A stretch of DNA of 8,502 nt from JALOOE01 sp964423545 (lineage in GTDB: Bacteria > Chloroflexota > Anaerolineae > CG2-30-64-16). The translations under genes were made by a program, and so were the position numbers. Location of the stretch: positions 1 to 8,502 of the forward strand of contig CAYRFV010000247.1 of the NCBI GenBank assembly GCA_964423545.1. The letters run 5' to 3'. Positions 1 to 7,205 of this stretch are shown piece by piece. How positions within the stretch are numbered: the first letter of the stretch is position 1; every line of letters starts with the position of its first letter. Under the pieces are notes generated by a model, which was given only the letters and a program-made list of their open reading frames with translations, had not been told where the DNA came from and ran no database searches.

Positions 1-2296
1 GACGAACCGCCAGCGCGGCCGCGGCCTGCCGGAATATGAGCTGCTGGACACGGGCGTCTTCGACGAGGATCGCTATTTCGATGTCTTCGTGGAATACGCC
101 AAAGCGTCGCCGGAGGATCTGCTCGTTCAGATCACCGTCCACAACCGCAGCCCGGAGCCGGCGACGCTGCACCTGCTGCCCACGCTCTGGTTCCGCAACG
201 ACTGGTCGTGGGGCGACGACGTGGCCCGACCGGCCCTGCGCCAGGCGGCTCACGACGAGACCGGCGGGATCGTGGTGCTGTGGCAGCGCGAGCTGGGCGA
301 GCGCACCTTCTACGCAGCCGGGGCGGCCGAGCTGCTCTTCACCGAGAACGAAACGAACAAGCAGCGCCTGTGGGGCGCACCCAACCCGTCGCCATACGTG
401 AAAGACGGCGTCAACAACTACCTCGTTCACGGCCAGCAGGACGCGGTCAACCCTGCGAAGACGGGCAGCAAAGTCGCGGCTCATTACCCGCTCACGCTGT
501 CGGCCGGCGAGGCGCGCACGGTCCGCCTGCGCCTCGGCGATCAGCCGCCGGGCGAGCCGCCAGGAGCGATTGACGCGCAGTGCGGGGCCGCGTTCGACGC
601 CGTCTTCGCCGCACGCCGCCAGGAGGCCGATGCCTTCTACGCGGAGGTCATTCCCGCCTCGCTCGATCCCGACGCAGCCAACGTCATGCGCCAGGCGCTG
701 GCCGGGATGCTGTGGTCGAAGCAGTTCTATCACTACGATGTCACCCGCTGGCTCAATGAGCACGGCATCCAGCCCCGTAAGACCAATCAGCGCTCCAGCC
801 GCAACGACCATTGGGGACACATGGTCAACGCCGACGTGATCTCGATGCCGGACAAATGGGAATATCCCTGGTACGCCGCCTGGGATCTGGCCTTCCACGT
901 CACGGCGCTGACGCTGGTCGACGCCGACTTTGGCAAGCAGCAGTTGGAGCTGCTGCTGATGTCCCGCTACCTCCACCCCAGCGGCCAGATTCCGGCCTAC
1001 GAGTGGAACTTCGGCGATGTCAATCCCCCCGTCCACGCCTGGTCGACGATCTACACCTACTTGCTGGACAAAGCGCAGCGCGGCGAGGGCGATCTCGCCT
1101 GGCTGGAGCGTTCGTTTCACAAGCTGCTGATCAACTTCACTTGGTGGGTCAACCGCAAGGACCGCGCCGGCAACAACGCGTTCGAGGGCGGCTTCCTGGG
1201 GCTGGACAACATTGGCGTCTTTGACCGCTCGTCCCCCTTGCCGACCGGCGGCTATCTGGAGCAGGCCGATGGCACCGCCTGGATGACCCTCTTCTGCCAG
1301 AACATGGTCGAGATCAGCGCCGAGCTGGCGCTAGCCAACCCGGCCTATGTCGAGCTCACGATGCGTTTCTTCGGCCACTTCCTCCTGATCGCTTCCGGCA
1401 TGATCCGGCCGGGCGAGGAAGGCGGCATGTGGGACGAAGCGGACGGCTTCTTCTACGACGTGTTGCGCTTGCCGGACGGGCGCAGCGAACGGTTGAAGGT
1501 GCGCTCGATGGTCGGGCTGCTGCCCTTCTGCGCGGTGACCGTCTTCGACAAGAAGCTGGTCAAGCAGTACCCCGAGGTCGCCCCAACCATGCGCAAGGCG
1601 CTCCAGACACGCGCGGATGTGACGGCTTTCATCCACGATCCGCTGGAGCCGGGCTACAACGGGCGCCTCCTGGGGTCAGTGCTGAATGAAACCAATTTGC
1701 GCCGCGTGCTGAAGGTCATGCTCGACGAGCGGGAGTTCCTCAGCCCCTTTGGCATTCGCGCCCTCTCGCGCGTTCACGGGGATCACCCCTACGTCTATCG
1801 GGTCGGCGATCAGGAGTACCGGGTGCCCTATCTCCCCGGCGACTCGAACGACGGCATGTTCGGCGGCAACTCCAACTGGCGCGGCCCGATCTGGATGCCG
1901 GTCAACCTGCTGATTCTGCGGGCGTTGCTGCAATACTACTTGTACTACGGCAACGCGTTCACCGTCGAATGCCCGACGGGCTCAGGCCAGCAGATGACCC
2001 TCTACCAGGTGGCGGAGGAGATCGGACGCCGGCTGTCCAGCATCTTCCTCCAGGATGAGCAAGGACGCCGGCCGGTGCATGGCGCGGCGCGCAAGTTCCA
2101 GGAAGATCCCCTGTGGCGCGACTACCCGCTGTTCTATGAGTACTTCCACGGTGACAGCGGCGCAGGGATCGGCGCCAGCCACCAGACGGGCTGGACCGGG
2201 GCCATCGCGCGGATCATGCGCCTCTTTGCCGTCGCTGAAGCCGAGCAGGTGCTCGAACAGGGCAAGGGCGAAGCGGCGGCCGTATCCGGCGCCTGA
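1..2296 (+). CDS. MGH1-like (GH63-related) glycoside hydrolase, 5'-truncated by window edge
   Basis: The frame is open from base 2, so the gene begins upstream; 764 codons are visible before the TGA at 2294-2296. The GTG at 89 is internal, because the codons before it (ending ELLDTGVFDEDRYFDVF) already belong to the conserved protein. From memory, members of this family run near 880-900 residues, so roughly the first 130 are probably missing. The visible part has a beta-rich N-terminal region (NRSPEPATLHLLPTLWFRN), then an (alpha/alpha)6-barrel-type region. That region carries WDLAFH (fragment residues 294-299), EWNFGDVNPPVHAW from residue 334, NWRGPIWMPVN near 625-635, and a C-terminal GIGASHQTGWTG. 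In GH63-type enzymes an Asp in a WD motif acts as general acid, so fragment D295 is the candidate. The family hydrolyses glucosyl or mannosyl linkages, but the substrate here is unknown. Neighbouring glucose dehydrogenase and lactonase genes suggest that it releases glucose. Signal-peptide status cannot be judged. Confidence 0.9.
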   Translation, partial: TNRQRGRGLPEYELLDTGVFDEDRYFDVFVEYAKASPEDLLVQITVHNRSPEPATLHLLPTLWFRNDWSWGDDVARPALRQAAHDETGGIVVLWQRELGERTFYAAGAAELLFTENETNKQRLWGAPNPSPYVKDGVNNYLVHGQQDAVNPAKTGSKVAAHYPLTLSAGEARTVRLRLGDQPPGEPPGAIDAQCGAAFDAVFAARRQEADAFYAEVIPASLDPDAANVMRQALAGMLWSKQFYHYDVTRWLNEHGIQPRKTNQRSSRNDHWGHMVNADVISMPDKWEYPWYAAWDLAFHVTALTLVDADFGKQQLELLLMSRYLHPSGQIPAYEWNFGDVNPPVHAWSTIYTYLLDKAQRGEGDLAWLERSFHKLLINFTWWVNRKDRAGNNAFEGGFLGLDNIGVFDRSSPLPTGGYLEQADGTAWMTLFCQNMVEISAELALANPAYVELTMRFFGHFLLIASGMIRPGEEGGMWDEADGFFYDVLRLPDGRSERLKVRSMVGLLPFCAVTVFDKKLVKQYPEVAPTMRKALQTRADVTAFIHDPLEPGYNGRLLGSVLNETNLRRVLKVMLDEREFLSPFGIRALSRVHGDHPYVYRVGDQEYRVPYLPGDSNDGMFGGNSNWRGPIWMPVNLLILRALLQYYLYYGNAFTVECPTGSGQQMTLYQVAEEIGRRLSSIFLQDEQGRRPVHGAARKFQEDPLWRDYPLFYEYFHGDSGAGIGASHQTGWTGAIARIMRLFAVAEAEQVLEQGKGEAAAVSGA

Positions 2297-2305
2297 GGTC
2301 ACGCC

Positions 2306-3412
2306 ATGGCAAGTCCCAATCGTATCACGACCTACATCGGCACCTACACCCGGCGCGAGTCCTTTGTCGACGGCAAAGCCGAAGGCATCTACATCTACCA
2401 TCTGGACCTGCGCTCCGGTGCGTTGACCTACGCCGCCACCGTGGCCGGCCCCGGCACACTCAACCCGTCGTTCGTGACCCTGAGTCCGGACAAGCGCTGC
2501 CTGTTCGCCGTCAACGAGATCACCGGCGGCAAAGGCCCGCACGGGACCGTCAGCGCGTTCGCCGTCGATCCGGCCAGCGGGCATCTGACCTACCTGAACC
2601 AACAATCCACCTGCGGCCTGGCGCCCTGCTATGCCAGCGTCGATCCGGCAGGGCGCTACTGCCTGGCGGCCAACTACGAGACCGGCAGCCTGTGTGTGTT
2701 GCCGATCCGCCAAGACGGATCGCTGGGCGAGGCAACCGGCGTTGTTCAATTCTCCGGTTTCGGCCCCAACCGGGAGCGCCAGGAAGACCCGCACGCCCAC
2801 ATGGTTTTGCCCAGCCCCGATGGCCGCTTCATCCTGGCCGTCGACCTGGGCGCTGATCGGTTGATGGCCTTCCGGCTTGACCCGGAGCGGGGCACGCTCA
2901 GCCCGGCCGAGCCGCCCTGGACGGCGCTGCCGCCTGGCTCAGGCCCGCGCCACCTGGCCTTTCACCCGCAGCAGCCCTTCGCTTACGTCATCAACGAGCT
3001 CCAGTCCACGGTCACCGTGGCGCGCTATGACGAGCAGCGGGGCGCGTTCGAGGCGCTGCAGACCCTGTCGACCCTGCCCGACGGCTTCACGGGCCAGAAC
3101 CTGGGCGCGGAGATCGTGGCGGCGCCCTCCGGCCGCTTCGTCTACGCCTCCAACCGCGGGCACGACAGCCTGGCCATCTACGCCGTCGACCAGGCGAGCG
3201 GCCGGTTGTCGCTGGTTGGGCACGAGTCGACGCAGGGCGTCGGGCCGCGCGCGTTCACCATCGATCCGTCCGGCGCGCTGCTGCTGGCGGCCAACCAGGA
3301 CACGGACACCGTGGTCATGTTCTGGATCGACCCAGACGCCGGGACGCTGCGGCCAACCGGCCACGTGGCCGCCGTGCCGACGCCGGTTTGCCTGCAACTG
3401 GCTAGCGTTTGA
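2306..3412 (+). CDS. Lactonase family beta-propeller protein (6-phosphogluconolactonase-like)
   Basis: This 368-residue protein starts at ATG 2306. A GAGGT ribosome-binding site overlaps the previous gene's stop, which lies only 9 nt upstream. It has the hallmarks of the seven-bladed YbhE/Pgl-type lactonase family (Pfam Lactonase): YIGTYT at residues 10-15, HAHM at 163-166 followed by LPSPDGRF, GPRHLAFHP, and SNRGHDS at 282-288. Repeated blade units such as SPDGRF, PSGRFVYASN and DPSGALLLAAN are visible, and the length is close to the family norm. There is no N-terminal signal peptide, so it is probably cytoplasmic. Family members hydrolyse sugar lactones, classically 6-phosphogluconolactone. 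With a glucose dehydrogenase directly downstream, glucono-1,5-lactone (unphosphorylated) is the more natural substrate; this is inferred from context. The pentose-phosphate role cannot be excluded, but no zwf or gnd gene is present in the window. Confidence 0.92.
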   Translation: MASPNRITTYIGTYTRRESFVDGKAEGIYIYHLDLRSGALTYAATVAGPGTLNPSFVTLSPDKRCLFAVNEITGGKGPHGTVSAFAVDPASGHLTYLNQQSTCGLAPCYASVDPAGRYCLAANYETGSLCVLPIRQDGSLGEATGVVQFSGFGPNRERQEDPHAHMVLPSPDGRFILAVDLGADRLMAFRLDPERGTLSPAEPPWTALPPGSGPRHLAFHPQQPFAYVINELQSTVTVARYDEQRGAFEALQTLSTLPDGFTGQNLGAEIVAAPSGRFVYASNRGHDSLAIYAVDQASGRLSLVGHESTQGVGPRAFTIDPSGALLLAANQDTDTVVMFWIDPDAGTLRPTGHVAAVPTPVCLQLASV

Positions 3413-3435
3413 GACCAATCTGTCAGTAGATCATT

Positions 3436-3441
3436 GAGGAG
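3436..3441 (+). promoter_or_regulatory. Ribosome binding site that fixes the start of the glucose dehydrogenase
   Basis: GAGGAG sits 10 nt before ATG 3452. An in-frame TTG at 3434 overlaps this site and would put the Shine-Dalgarno sequence inside the coding region. The ATG, whose product begins MKAITVEP as medium-chain dehydrogenases do, is therefore the correct start. The 39-nt gap before this ATG is the longest in the window and shows no hairpin or clear promoter. Confidence 0.75.
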
Positions 3442-3451
3442 ATATACCCCC

Positions 3452-4498
3452 ATGAAAGCTATCACCGTCGAACCCAAGACCCCAGGGTCGGCGCGCTATG
3501 AAGATTTCCCAGAGCCTGATGTGAGCGAGGGCTCGGTGCTGGTGGAAGCCGTGGCGGCCGGCGTCTGCGGAACCGACGTCGAGATCGTCGAGGGCAAGTA
3601 TGGCTGGGCGCCGCCGGGAGCGCAGCGCCTGGTGCTGGGCCACGAATCGCTGGGCCGCGTCATCGACCCGGGGCCACGCAGTTCGCTCAAGGCGGGCGAT
3701 CTGGTGGTCGGCAACGTGCGCCGTCCCGATCCGGTTCCCTGCCCCAACTGCGCGGTCGGCGAGTGGGACATGTGCAGCAACGGCCAGTACACCGAGCGCG
3801 GCATCAAGGAGATCCACGGCTTTATGTCGCAGCGCTGGCGCAGCGAGCCCGATTATCTCATCAAGGTTGACCCGTCGCTGGGTATCCTGGGCGTGCTGCT
3901 GGAGCCGATGACGGTGATCACCAAAGCGCTGGAACAGGTCCACCTGGCCGGCCAACGCGCCTTCTGGGAGCCCAAAACCGCGTTGGTGACCGGCGCCGGG
4001 CCGATTGGCCTGCTGGCGGCGCTGCGCCTGAAAGCGAACAACCTGGATGTCCACGTGCTCGATCGCGCTGAAACGGGACCGAAGGCCGACCTGGTGCGCG
4101 CCCTGGGTGGGACCTATCACTCGGGCCGGGTGACGGATCTCGATATCGAGCCGGACATCATCGTCGAGTGCACCGGCGTTGGCGCGGTGATCGCCGACTC
4201 GATCCAGCAGATCGGGTCGGGCGGGATCATCTGTCTCACCGGCATCGGCGCCGGCGGCGCCGCCAGTGGGGCCGTGGCCGATGTCGCCGCGCAGGTGGTG
4301 CTGAAGAACAATCTGATTGTCGGCAGCGTGAATGCCAACAAGCGGCACTGGTACAAAGCAGGTCAAAACCTGGCCCGCTCGGATCGGGCGTGGCTGAGCC
4401 GGGTGATCACCCGGCGTGAGAAGCCGGAGAACTTCCAGCAGGCGCTGGAGCGACAGCCCGACGACGTCAAAGTCATCATTCAGTTCAGTGAAGTCTAA
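3452..4498 (+). CDS. gdh: Zinc-dependent glucose 1-dehydrogenase (medium-chain dehydrogenase family)
   Basis: This 348-residue protein oxidises D-glucose, and often related aldoses, to the 1,5-lactone with NAD(P)+. The GroES-like catalytic domain has GVCGTD (C39, T41) and GHE (H64, E65), and E151 in LLEP. These match the catalytic zinc ligands of Sulfolobus/Thermoplasma glucose dehydrogenases. The Rossmann fold has GAGPIG at 181-186. D204-R205 at the end of the second strand makes cofactor preference ambiguous between NAD and NADP. The C-terminal signature NNLIVGSVNANKRHW and the ending DDVKVIIQF are diagnostic of this group, including the residues that contact sugar. The structural-zinc loop is partly degenerate: C97, C100 and C108 are present, but the expected first Cys (near position 94) is not. 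Following directly after the lactonase gene, it would feed that enzyme its lactone. Other substrates such as galactose or xylose are possible. Confidence 0.93.
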   Translation: MKAITVEPKTPGSARYEDFPEPDVSEGSVLVEAVAAGVCGTDVEIVEGKYGWAPPGAQRLVLGHESLGRVIDPGPRSSLKAGDLVVGNVRRPDPVPCPNCAVGEWDMCSNGQYTERGIKEIHGFMSQRWRSEPDYLIKVDPSLGILGVLLEPMTVITKALEQVHLAGQRAFWEPKTALVTGAGPIGLLAALRLKANNLDVHVLDRAETGPKADLVRALGGTYHSGRVTDLDIEPDIIVECTGVGAVIADSIQQIGSGGIICLTGIGAGGAASGAVADVAAQVVLKNNLIVGSVNANKRHWYKAGQNLARSDRAWLSRVITRREKPENFQQALERQPDDVKVIIQFSEV

Positions 4499-4504
4499 AG
4501 GAGG
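4497..4504 (+). promoter_or_regulatory. Strong Shine-Dalgarno site for the molybdoenzyme gene
   Basis: AAAGGAGG overlaps the TAA stop of the glucose dehydrogenase and lies 5 nt before ATG 4510. It supports this ATG over the nearby in-frame ATGs at 4519 and 4522, and points to translation following directly on from the dehydrogenase. Confidence 0.8.
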
Positions 4505-4509
4505 CTGCC

Positions 4510-6681
4510 ATGAGTACCATGATGGCGCCCAACGTGCTCGGTGTGGGTGCGCCGGGCCGCCGCACAGTCTACAGCATGTGCGGCATGTGCGCAGTGCGCT
4601 GCCCGATGGAGGTGACGGTCGAGAACGGGCGAGTCACCTGGCTGCAGGGCAATCCCAACGATAAGGCCCTCGGCGCCAGCCTCTGCGCAAAGGGGGCAGC
4701 CGGCCTGGCGCTGGAATATGGCGACGACCAGCGTCCGCAGACGCCGCTGATCCGCATGGGGCCGCGCGGCAGCGGCCAGTGGCGGCGCGCCTCCTGGAAC
4801 GAGGCCCTCGACTACATCGCTGACAAGCTGCATGAAACCATCGACGAGTTTGGCGGGCGCGGCATCGCGCTGTCCGACCGCGGCGGCCCCTTCAACGACC
4901 TGACCCGCACCTTCGTGTATGCGCTCGGCTCGCCCAACTACTTCAACCACGACGCCGGCTGCGGCGGCAACGTCCACAACGCCGCCATCTCGATCTACGG
5001 CTTCAGCCACGAAGGGCTGATGTTCGACTACAAGAACGCCAGGCATCTGGTGCTCTATGGTCGCAACATCGTCGAGTCACTGATGGTCAAGGAGGCCAAA
5101 GCCTTCATGGCTGCGGTCAGCAACGGCATGCGCGTCACCTACATCGACCCGCGCGCCACCATCACCGCCTGCAAGGCCACCCGCTACTGGCAGGTGCGCC
5201 CCAACAGCGACTATGCGCTCAACCTGGCCATCATCCACGAGGTGCTGGCGCAGGAGGCCTACGACAAGGAGTTCGTCGCCCGCTACGTCACCGGCATGGA
5301 CGCCCTGCGAGAGGCGGTGCGAGAAACGACGCCGGAGTGGCAGGAGCGTCACACCGGGGTCTCAGCCAGCCAACTGCGCGCCTTCGTCGCCGAGATCGTC
5401 GGCCAGGCGCCGTGCGTGATCTTCCATCCCGGCTGGATGACGGCGCGTCACAAGCAATCGTTCTATGTCAGCCGCAGCGCGCTGATCCTGAACGCTCTGA
5501 TGGGCAACATCGAGACCCCCGGCGGCATCGTGCTGGGCAAGACGCCCGAGTTCTACGGGCGCAAGAGCCTCAACCATCTGCTCAAGCGGGCGCCCGAAGT
5601 CACCGAGCCGCGCGTCGACGGCGCGGGCACGACCCGACCGCAGTGGGACCCGGAGATCGGCATGGTGCATCAGGCCTTTGCCGCCATGGAGACGGGGCAG
5701 CCCTACGGCATCGGCGCCTACTTCGCCTATCGCCACGATCCGCTGACCGGCATGCCCGACCCGGAGACGACCAAACGCGCGCTGGACAAGCTGAAGCTGC
5801 TGGTCTCCGTCGACGTGCGCTACTCGGAAACCGGCTGGTTCTCCGATGTCATCCTGCCCGAAGCGACCTACCTGGAACGCGCCAACATCCTGGCGCAGAT
5901 GAACGGCCCGGCGCCGGTCTTCGCCATGCGCGACCAGACCATTGCGCCGCGCTTTGACAGCCGCCCGGCCTGGTGGATCTTCCGCGAGATCCTGCGCCGT
6001 GTCGATGGGCTTGCGCCAAGCGCAAAGGATGCGCTCGACTTCGAGACCATCGAGGAACTCTGGAACTACCAGCTCGATGGCACTGGCGTCACCGTCGCCG
6101 AGATGCGCAAGACGGGCGTGGTCGCGCTGGCCGGCGCGCCCAAGCTGACGCCGCGCGACTTGCTCACCTTCCCCACCCCTTCGGGCAAGATCGAGATCGA
6201 GAGTACGCTCCTGCAGCGGGCCGGGCTGCCCAGCCTGCCGCCCTACACGCCCAAGACCGCGCCGGCTGACGACCGCTTCAACTTGCTCTTTGGCCGCACG
6301 GCGACGCTGGCGCACGGCCAATCGCTCAACAATCCCCTGCTCAACGAGATCGCGCCGGAACAGGTGCTCTGGATCCATCCCGACCGCGCCCGGCCGCTGG
6401 GCATCGGCGACGGCGACGAAGTCGAAGTCAGCGGCGACGGCGGCTACACGGGCCGGCTTCGGGCCAACGTGACGCCCTGGATCCATCCCGACGCAGTCTT
6501 CATGTTGCATGGCTACGGCGCGACCGTGCCGCTGGCCACCCGCGCGCTCGGCCTGGGGGTGGCGGACCAACGCCTGCAACAGGGCAAGCTCTATGACTTC
6601 GACCCGGCCGGCGGCGGTTGCGCCATGACCGAGACCATCGTGCGCGTTGCGCCCGCCGCGGCGAAAGGAGGCAACCAGTGA
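4510..6681 (+). CDS. Cytoplasmic molybdopterin oxidoreductase (DMSO reductase superfamily, Psr/Phs-like)
   Basis: This is a 723-residue catalytic subunit binding bis-molybdopterin guanine dinucleotide. The N-terminal [4Fe-4S] motif is C24-x2-C27-x3-C31-x27-C59, followed by K61 as in formate dehydrogenase and Nap-type enzymes. C151 in AGCGGNVHNA is the likely Mo (or W) ligand, followed by GFSHEG and a YGRN motif of the cofactor-binding domain. The C-terminal molydopterin-dinucleotide-binding domain runs from about residue 590 (LLFGRTATLAHGQSLNNP) to VADQRLQQGKLYDFDP. The overall pattern resembles polysulfide/thiosulfate reductase catalytic subunits. Unlike those exported enzymes, the N-terminus has no twin-arginine signal (only 23 residues precede the first cluster Cys), so it should stay in the cytoplasm. 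No His follows the metal ligand, which argues against a canonical formate dehydrogenase. The gene ends in a 4-nt overlap with its Fe-S subunit. The substrate is unknown: sulfur compounds, formate-like or other oxo-transfer substrates, or even non-redox chemistry, are all open. Confidence 0.93.
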   Translation: MSTMMAPNVLGVGAPGRRTVYSMCGMCAVRCPMEVTVENGRVTWLQGNPNDKALGASLCAKGAAGLALEYGDDQRPQTPLIRMGPRGSGQWRRASWNEALDYIADKLHETIDEFGGRGIALSDRGGPFNDLTRTFVYALGSPNYFNHDAGCGGNVHNAAISIYGFSHEGLMFDYKNARHLVLYGRNIVESLMVKEAKAFMAAVSNGMRVTYIDPRATITACKATRYWQVRPNSDYALNLAIIHEVLAQEAYDKEFVARYVTGMDALREAVRETTPEWQERHTGVSASQLRAFVAEIVGQAPCVIFHPGWMTARHKQSFYVSRSALILNALMGNIETPGGIVLGKTPEFYGRKSLNHLLKRAPEVTEPRVDGAGTTRPQWDPEIGMVHQAFAAMETGQPYGIGAYFAYRHDPLTGMPDPETTKRALDKLKLLVSVDVRYSETGWFSDVILPEATYLERANILAQMNGPAPVFAMRDQTIAPRFDSRPAWWIFREILRRVDGLAPSAKDALDFETIEELWNYQLDGTGVTVAEMRKTGVVALAGAPKLTPRDLLTFPTPSGKIEIESTLLQRAGLPSLPPYTPKTAPADDRFNLLFGRTATLAHGQSLNNPLLNEIAPEQVLWIHPDRARPLGIGDGDEVEVSGDGGYTGRLRANVTPWIHPDAVFMLHGYGATVPLATRALGLGVADQRLQQGKLYDFDPAGGGCAMTETIVRVAPAAAKGGNQ
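6664..6671 (+). promoter_or_regulatory. Shine-Dalgarno site that selects the GTG start of the Fe-S subunit
   Basis: AAAGGAGG lies 6 nt before GTG 6678, inside the 3' end of the molybdoenzyme gene. The upstream in-frame ATG at 6618 would add 20 residues (RHDRDHRARCARR...) that read as an out-of-frame translation of the upstream gene. The GTG start gives the expected N-terminus, STYILHHDETNC. Confidence 0.85.
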
Positions 6682-7205
6682 GCACCTACATCCTGCACCA
6701 CGACGAGACGAACTGCATCGCCAGTCAAGCCTGCGAAGTGCATTGCAAGAGTAACAAGGAGCTCGGCCCCGGGCCGGACCCGTGCAAGATCATCACCCTG
6801 GAACCGGTTGACGTTGGCGGGCTGCCGCGCATGCGCATCGCCTTCATGCCCTGCTTCCACTGCGAGGACCCGTGGTGCGTCCGCGCCTGTCCCACGGGTG
6901 CGATGCAGAAACGTGAGAAGGACGGCATCGTCCACGTCGAGGCCAGCCGCTGCATCGGCTGCAAGAGCTGCATCGCGGCCTGTCCCTGGGGCACACCGCA
7001 GTGGGACCCGGTGACGCGCAAGGTGGTCAAGTGCGACTACTGCATGGATCGCGTCGATGCTGGCTTGCAACCGGCCTGCGTCACCAAGTGCGTGACCGGC
7101 TGTCTCTCCTTCGGCGTCGCCAACGAGCTGCCCGACCCGCGCCGCGAGCGCTATGCCCGCCTGATCTTGGCCGAACCGCTGAGCGGCGGTGAGGAGGCGC
7201 CATGA
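6678..7205 (+). CDS. Four-cluster ferredoxin-type electron-transfer subunit (DmsB/PsrB-like)
   Basis: This 175-residue protein starts at GTG 6678, overlapping the upstream TGA as GTGA. It carries the four cysteine groups of DmsB/HybA-type Fe-S subunits, which normally bind four [4Fe-4S] clusters. Group II is C59-x2-C62-x4-C67-x3-C71-P. Group III is C92-x2-C95-x2-C98-x3-C102-P. Group IV is C119-x2-C122-x11-C134-x3-C138. Group I is incomplete: C13, C19 and C23 are present, but the second position is S16 (CIASQACEVHC), giving 15 of the usual 16 ligands. C36 and C142 lie outside the motifs. There is no Tat or signal sequence and no membrane segment. Its role would be to wire electrons between the molybdoenzyme and the flavoprotein encoded on either side. 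The 4-nt overlaps at both ends imply coupled translation and a shared complex. Confidence 0.93.
   Translation: MSTYILHHDETNCIASQACEVHCKSNKELGPGPDPCKIITLEPVDVGGLPRMRIAFMPCFHCEDPWCVRACPTGAMQKREKDGIVHVEASRCIGCKSCIAACPWGTPQWDPVTRKVVKCDYCMDRVDAGLQPACVTKCVTGCLSFGVANELPDPRRERYARLILAEPLSGGEEAP
7191..7197 (+). promoter_or_regulatory. Shine-Dalgarno site for the NuoF/GltD-like fusion gene
   Basis: GAGGAGG lies 4 nt before ATG 7202, inside the end of the Fe-S subunit gene. Together with the ATGA overlap (7202-7205) it marks the start of the last gene, which runs off the window without a stop codon. Confidence 0.75.

Noticed and set aside
1982..2800. 272-codon minus-strand frame spanning the glycosidase-lactonase junction
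   Set aside because: Both + strand genes it crosses are conserved, and the minus product is compositionally a shadow.
3358..3371. 14-bp palindrome CGGCCACGTGGCCG near the end of the lactonase gene
   Set aside because: It is short, lies in coding sequence, and is readily expected by chance in DNA of this GC content.
3437..3448. AGGAGATATACC matches the phage T7 gene 10 / expression-vector ribosome-binding region
   Set aside because: The match is only 12 nt, and the flanks are ordinary genomic sequence continuous with both neighbouring genes. Coincidence is more likely than vector carry-over.
3413..3451. Possible terminator or promoter in the 39-nt gap before the glucose dehydrogenase
   Set aside because: No GC-rich hairpin with a T-tract and no convincing -35/-10 pair can be seen. 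The gap mainly holds the ribosome-binding site.
3431..4366. 311-codon open frame on the minus strand
   Set aside because: It is antisense to the glucose dehydrogenase, which has all catalytic motifs in the + frame.
4660..4970. Possible selenocysteine at the molybdenum ligand position
   Set aside because: The ligand-position codon is TGC (Cys151), and no in-frame TGA occurs in the gene before 6679.
5362..6579. 405-codon open frame on the minus strand
   Set aside because: It is antisense to the well-supported molybdoenzyme gene, and the product shows no family motif.
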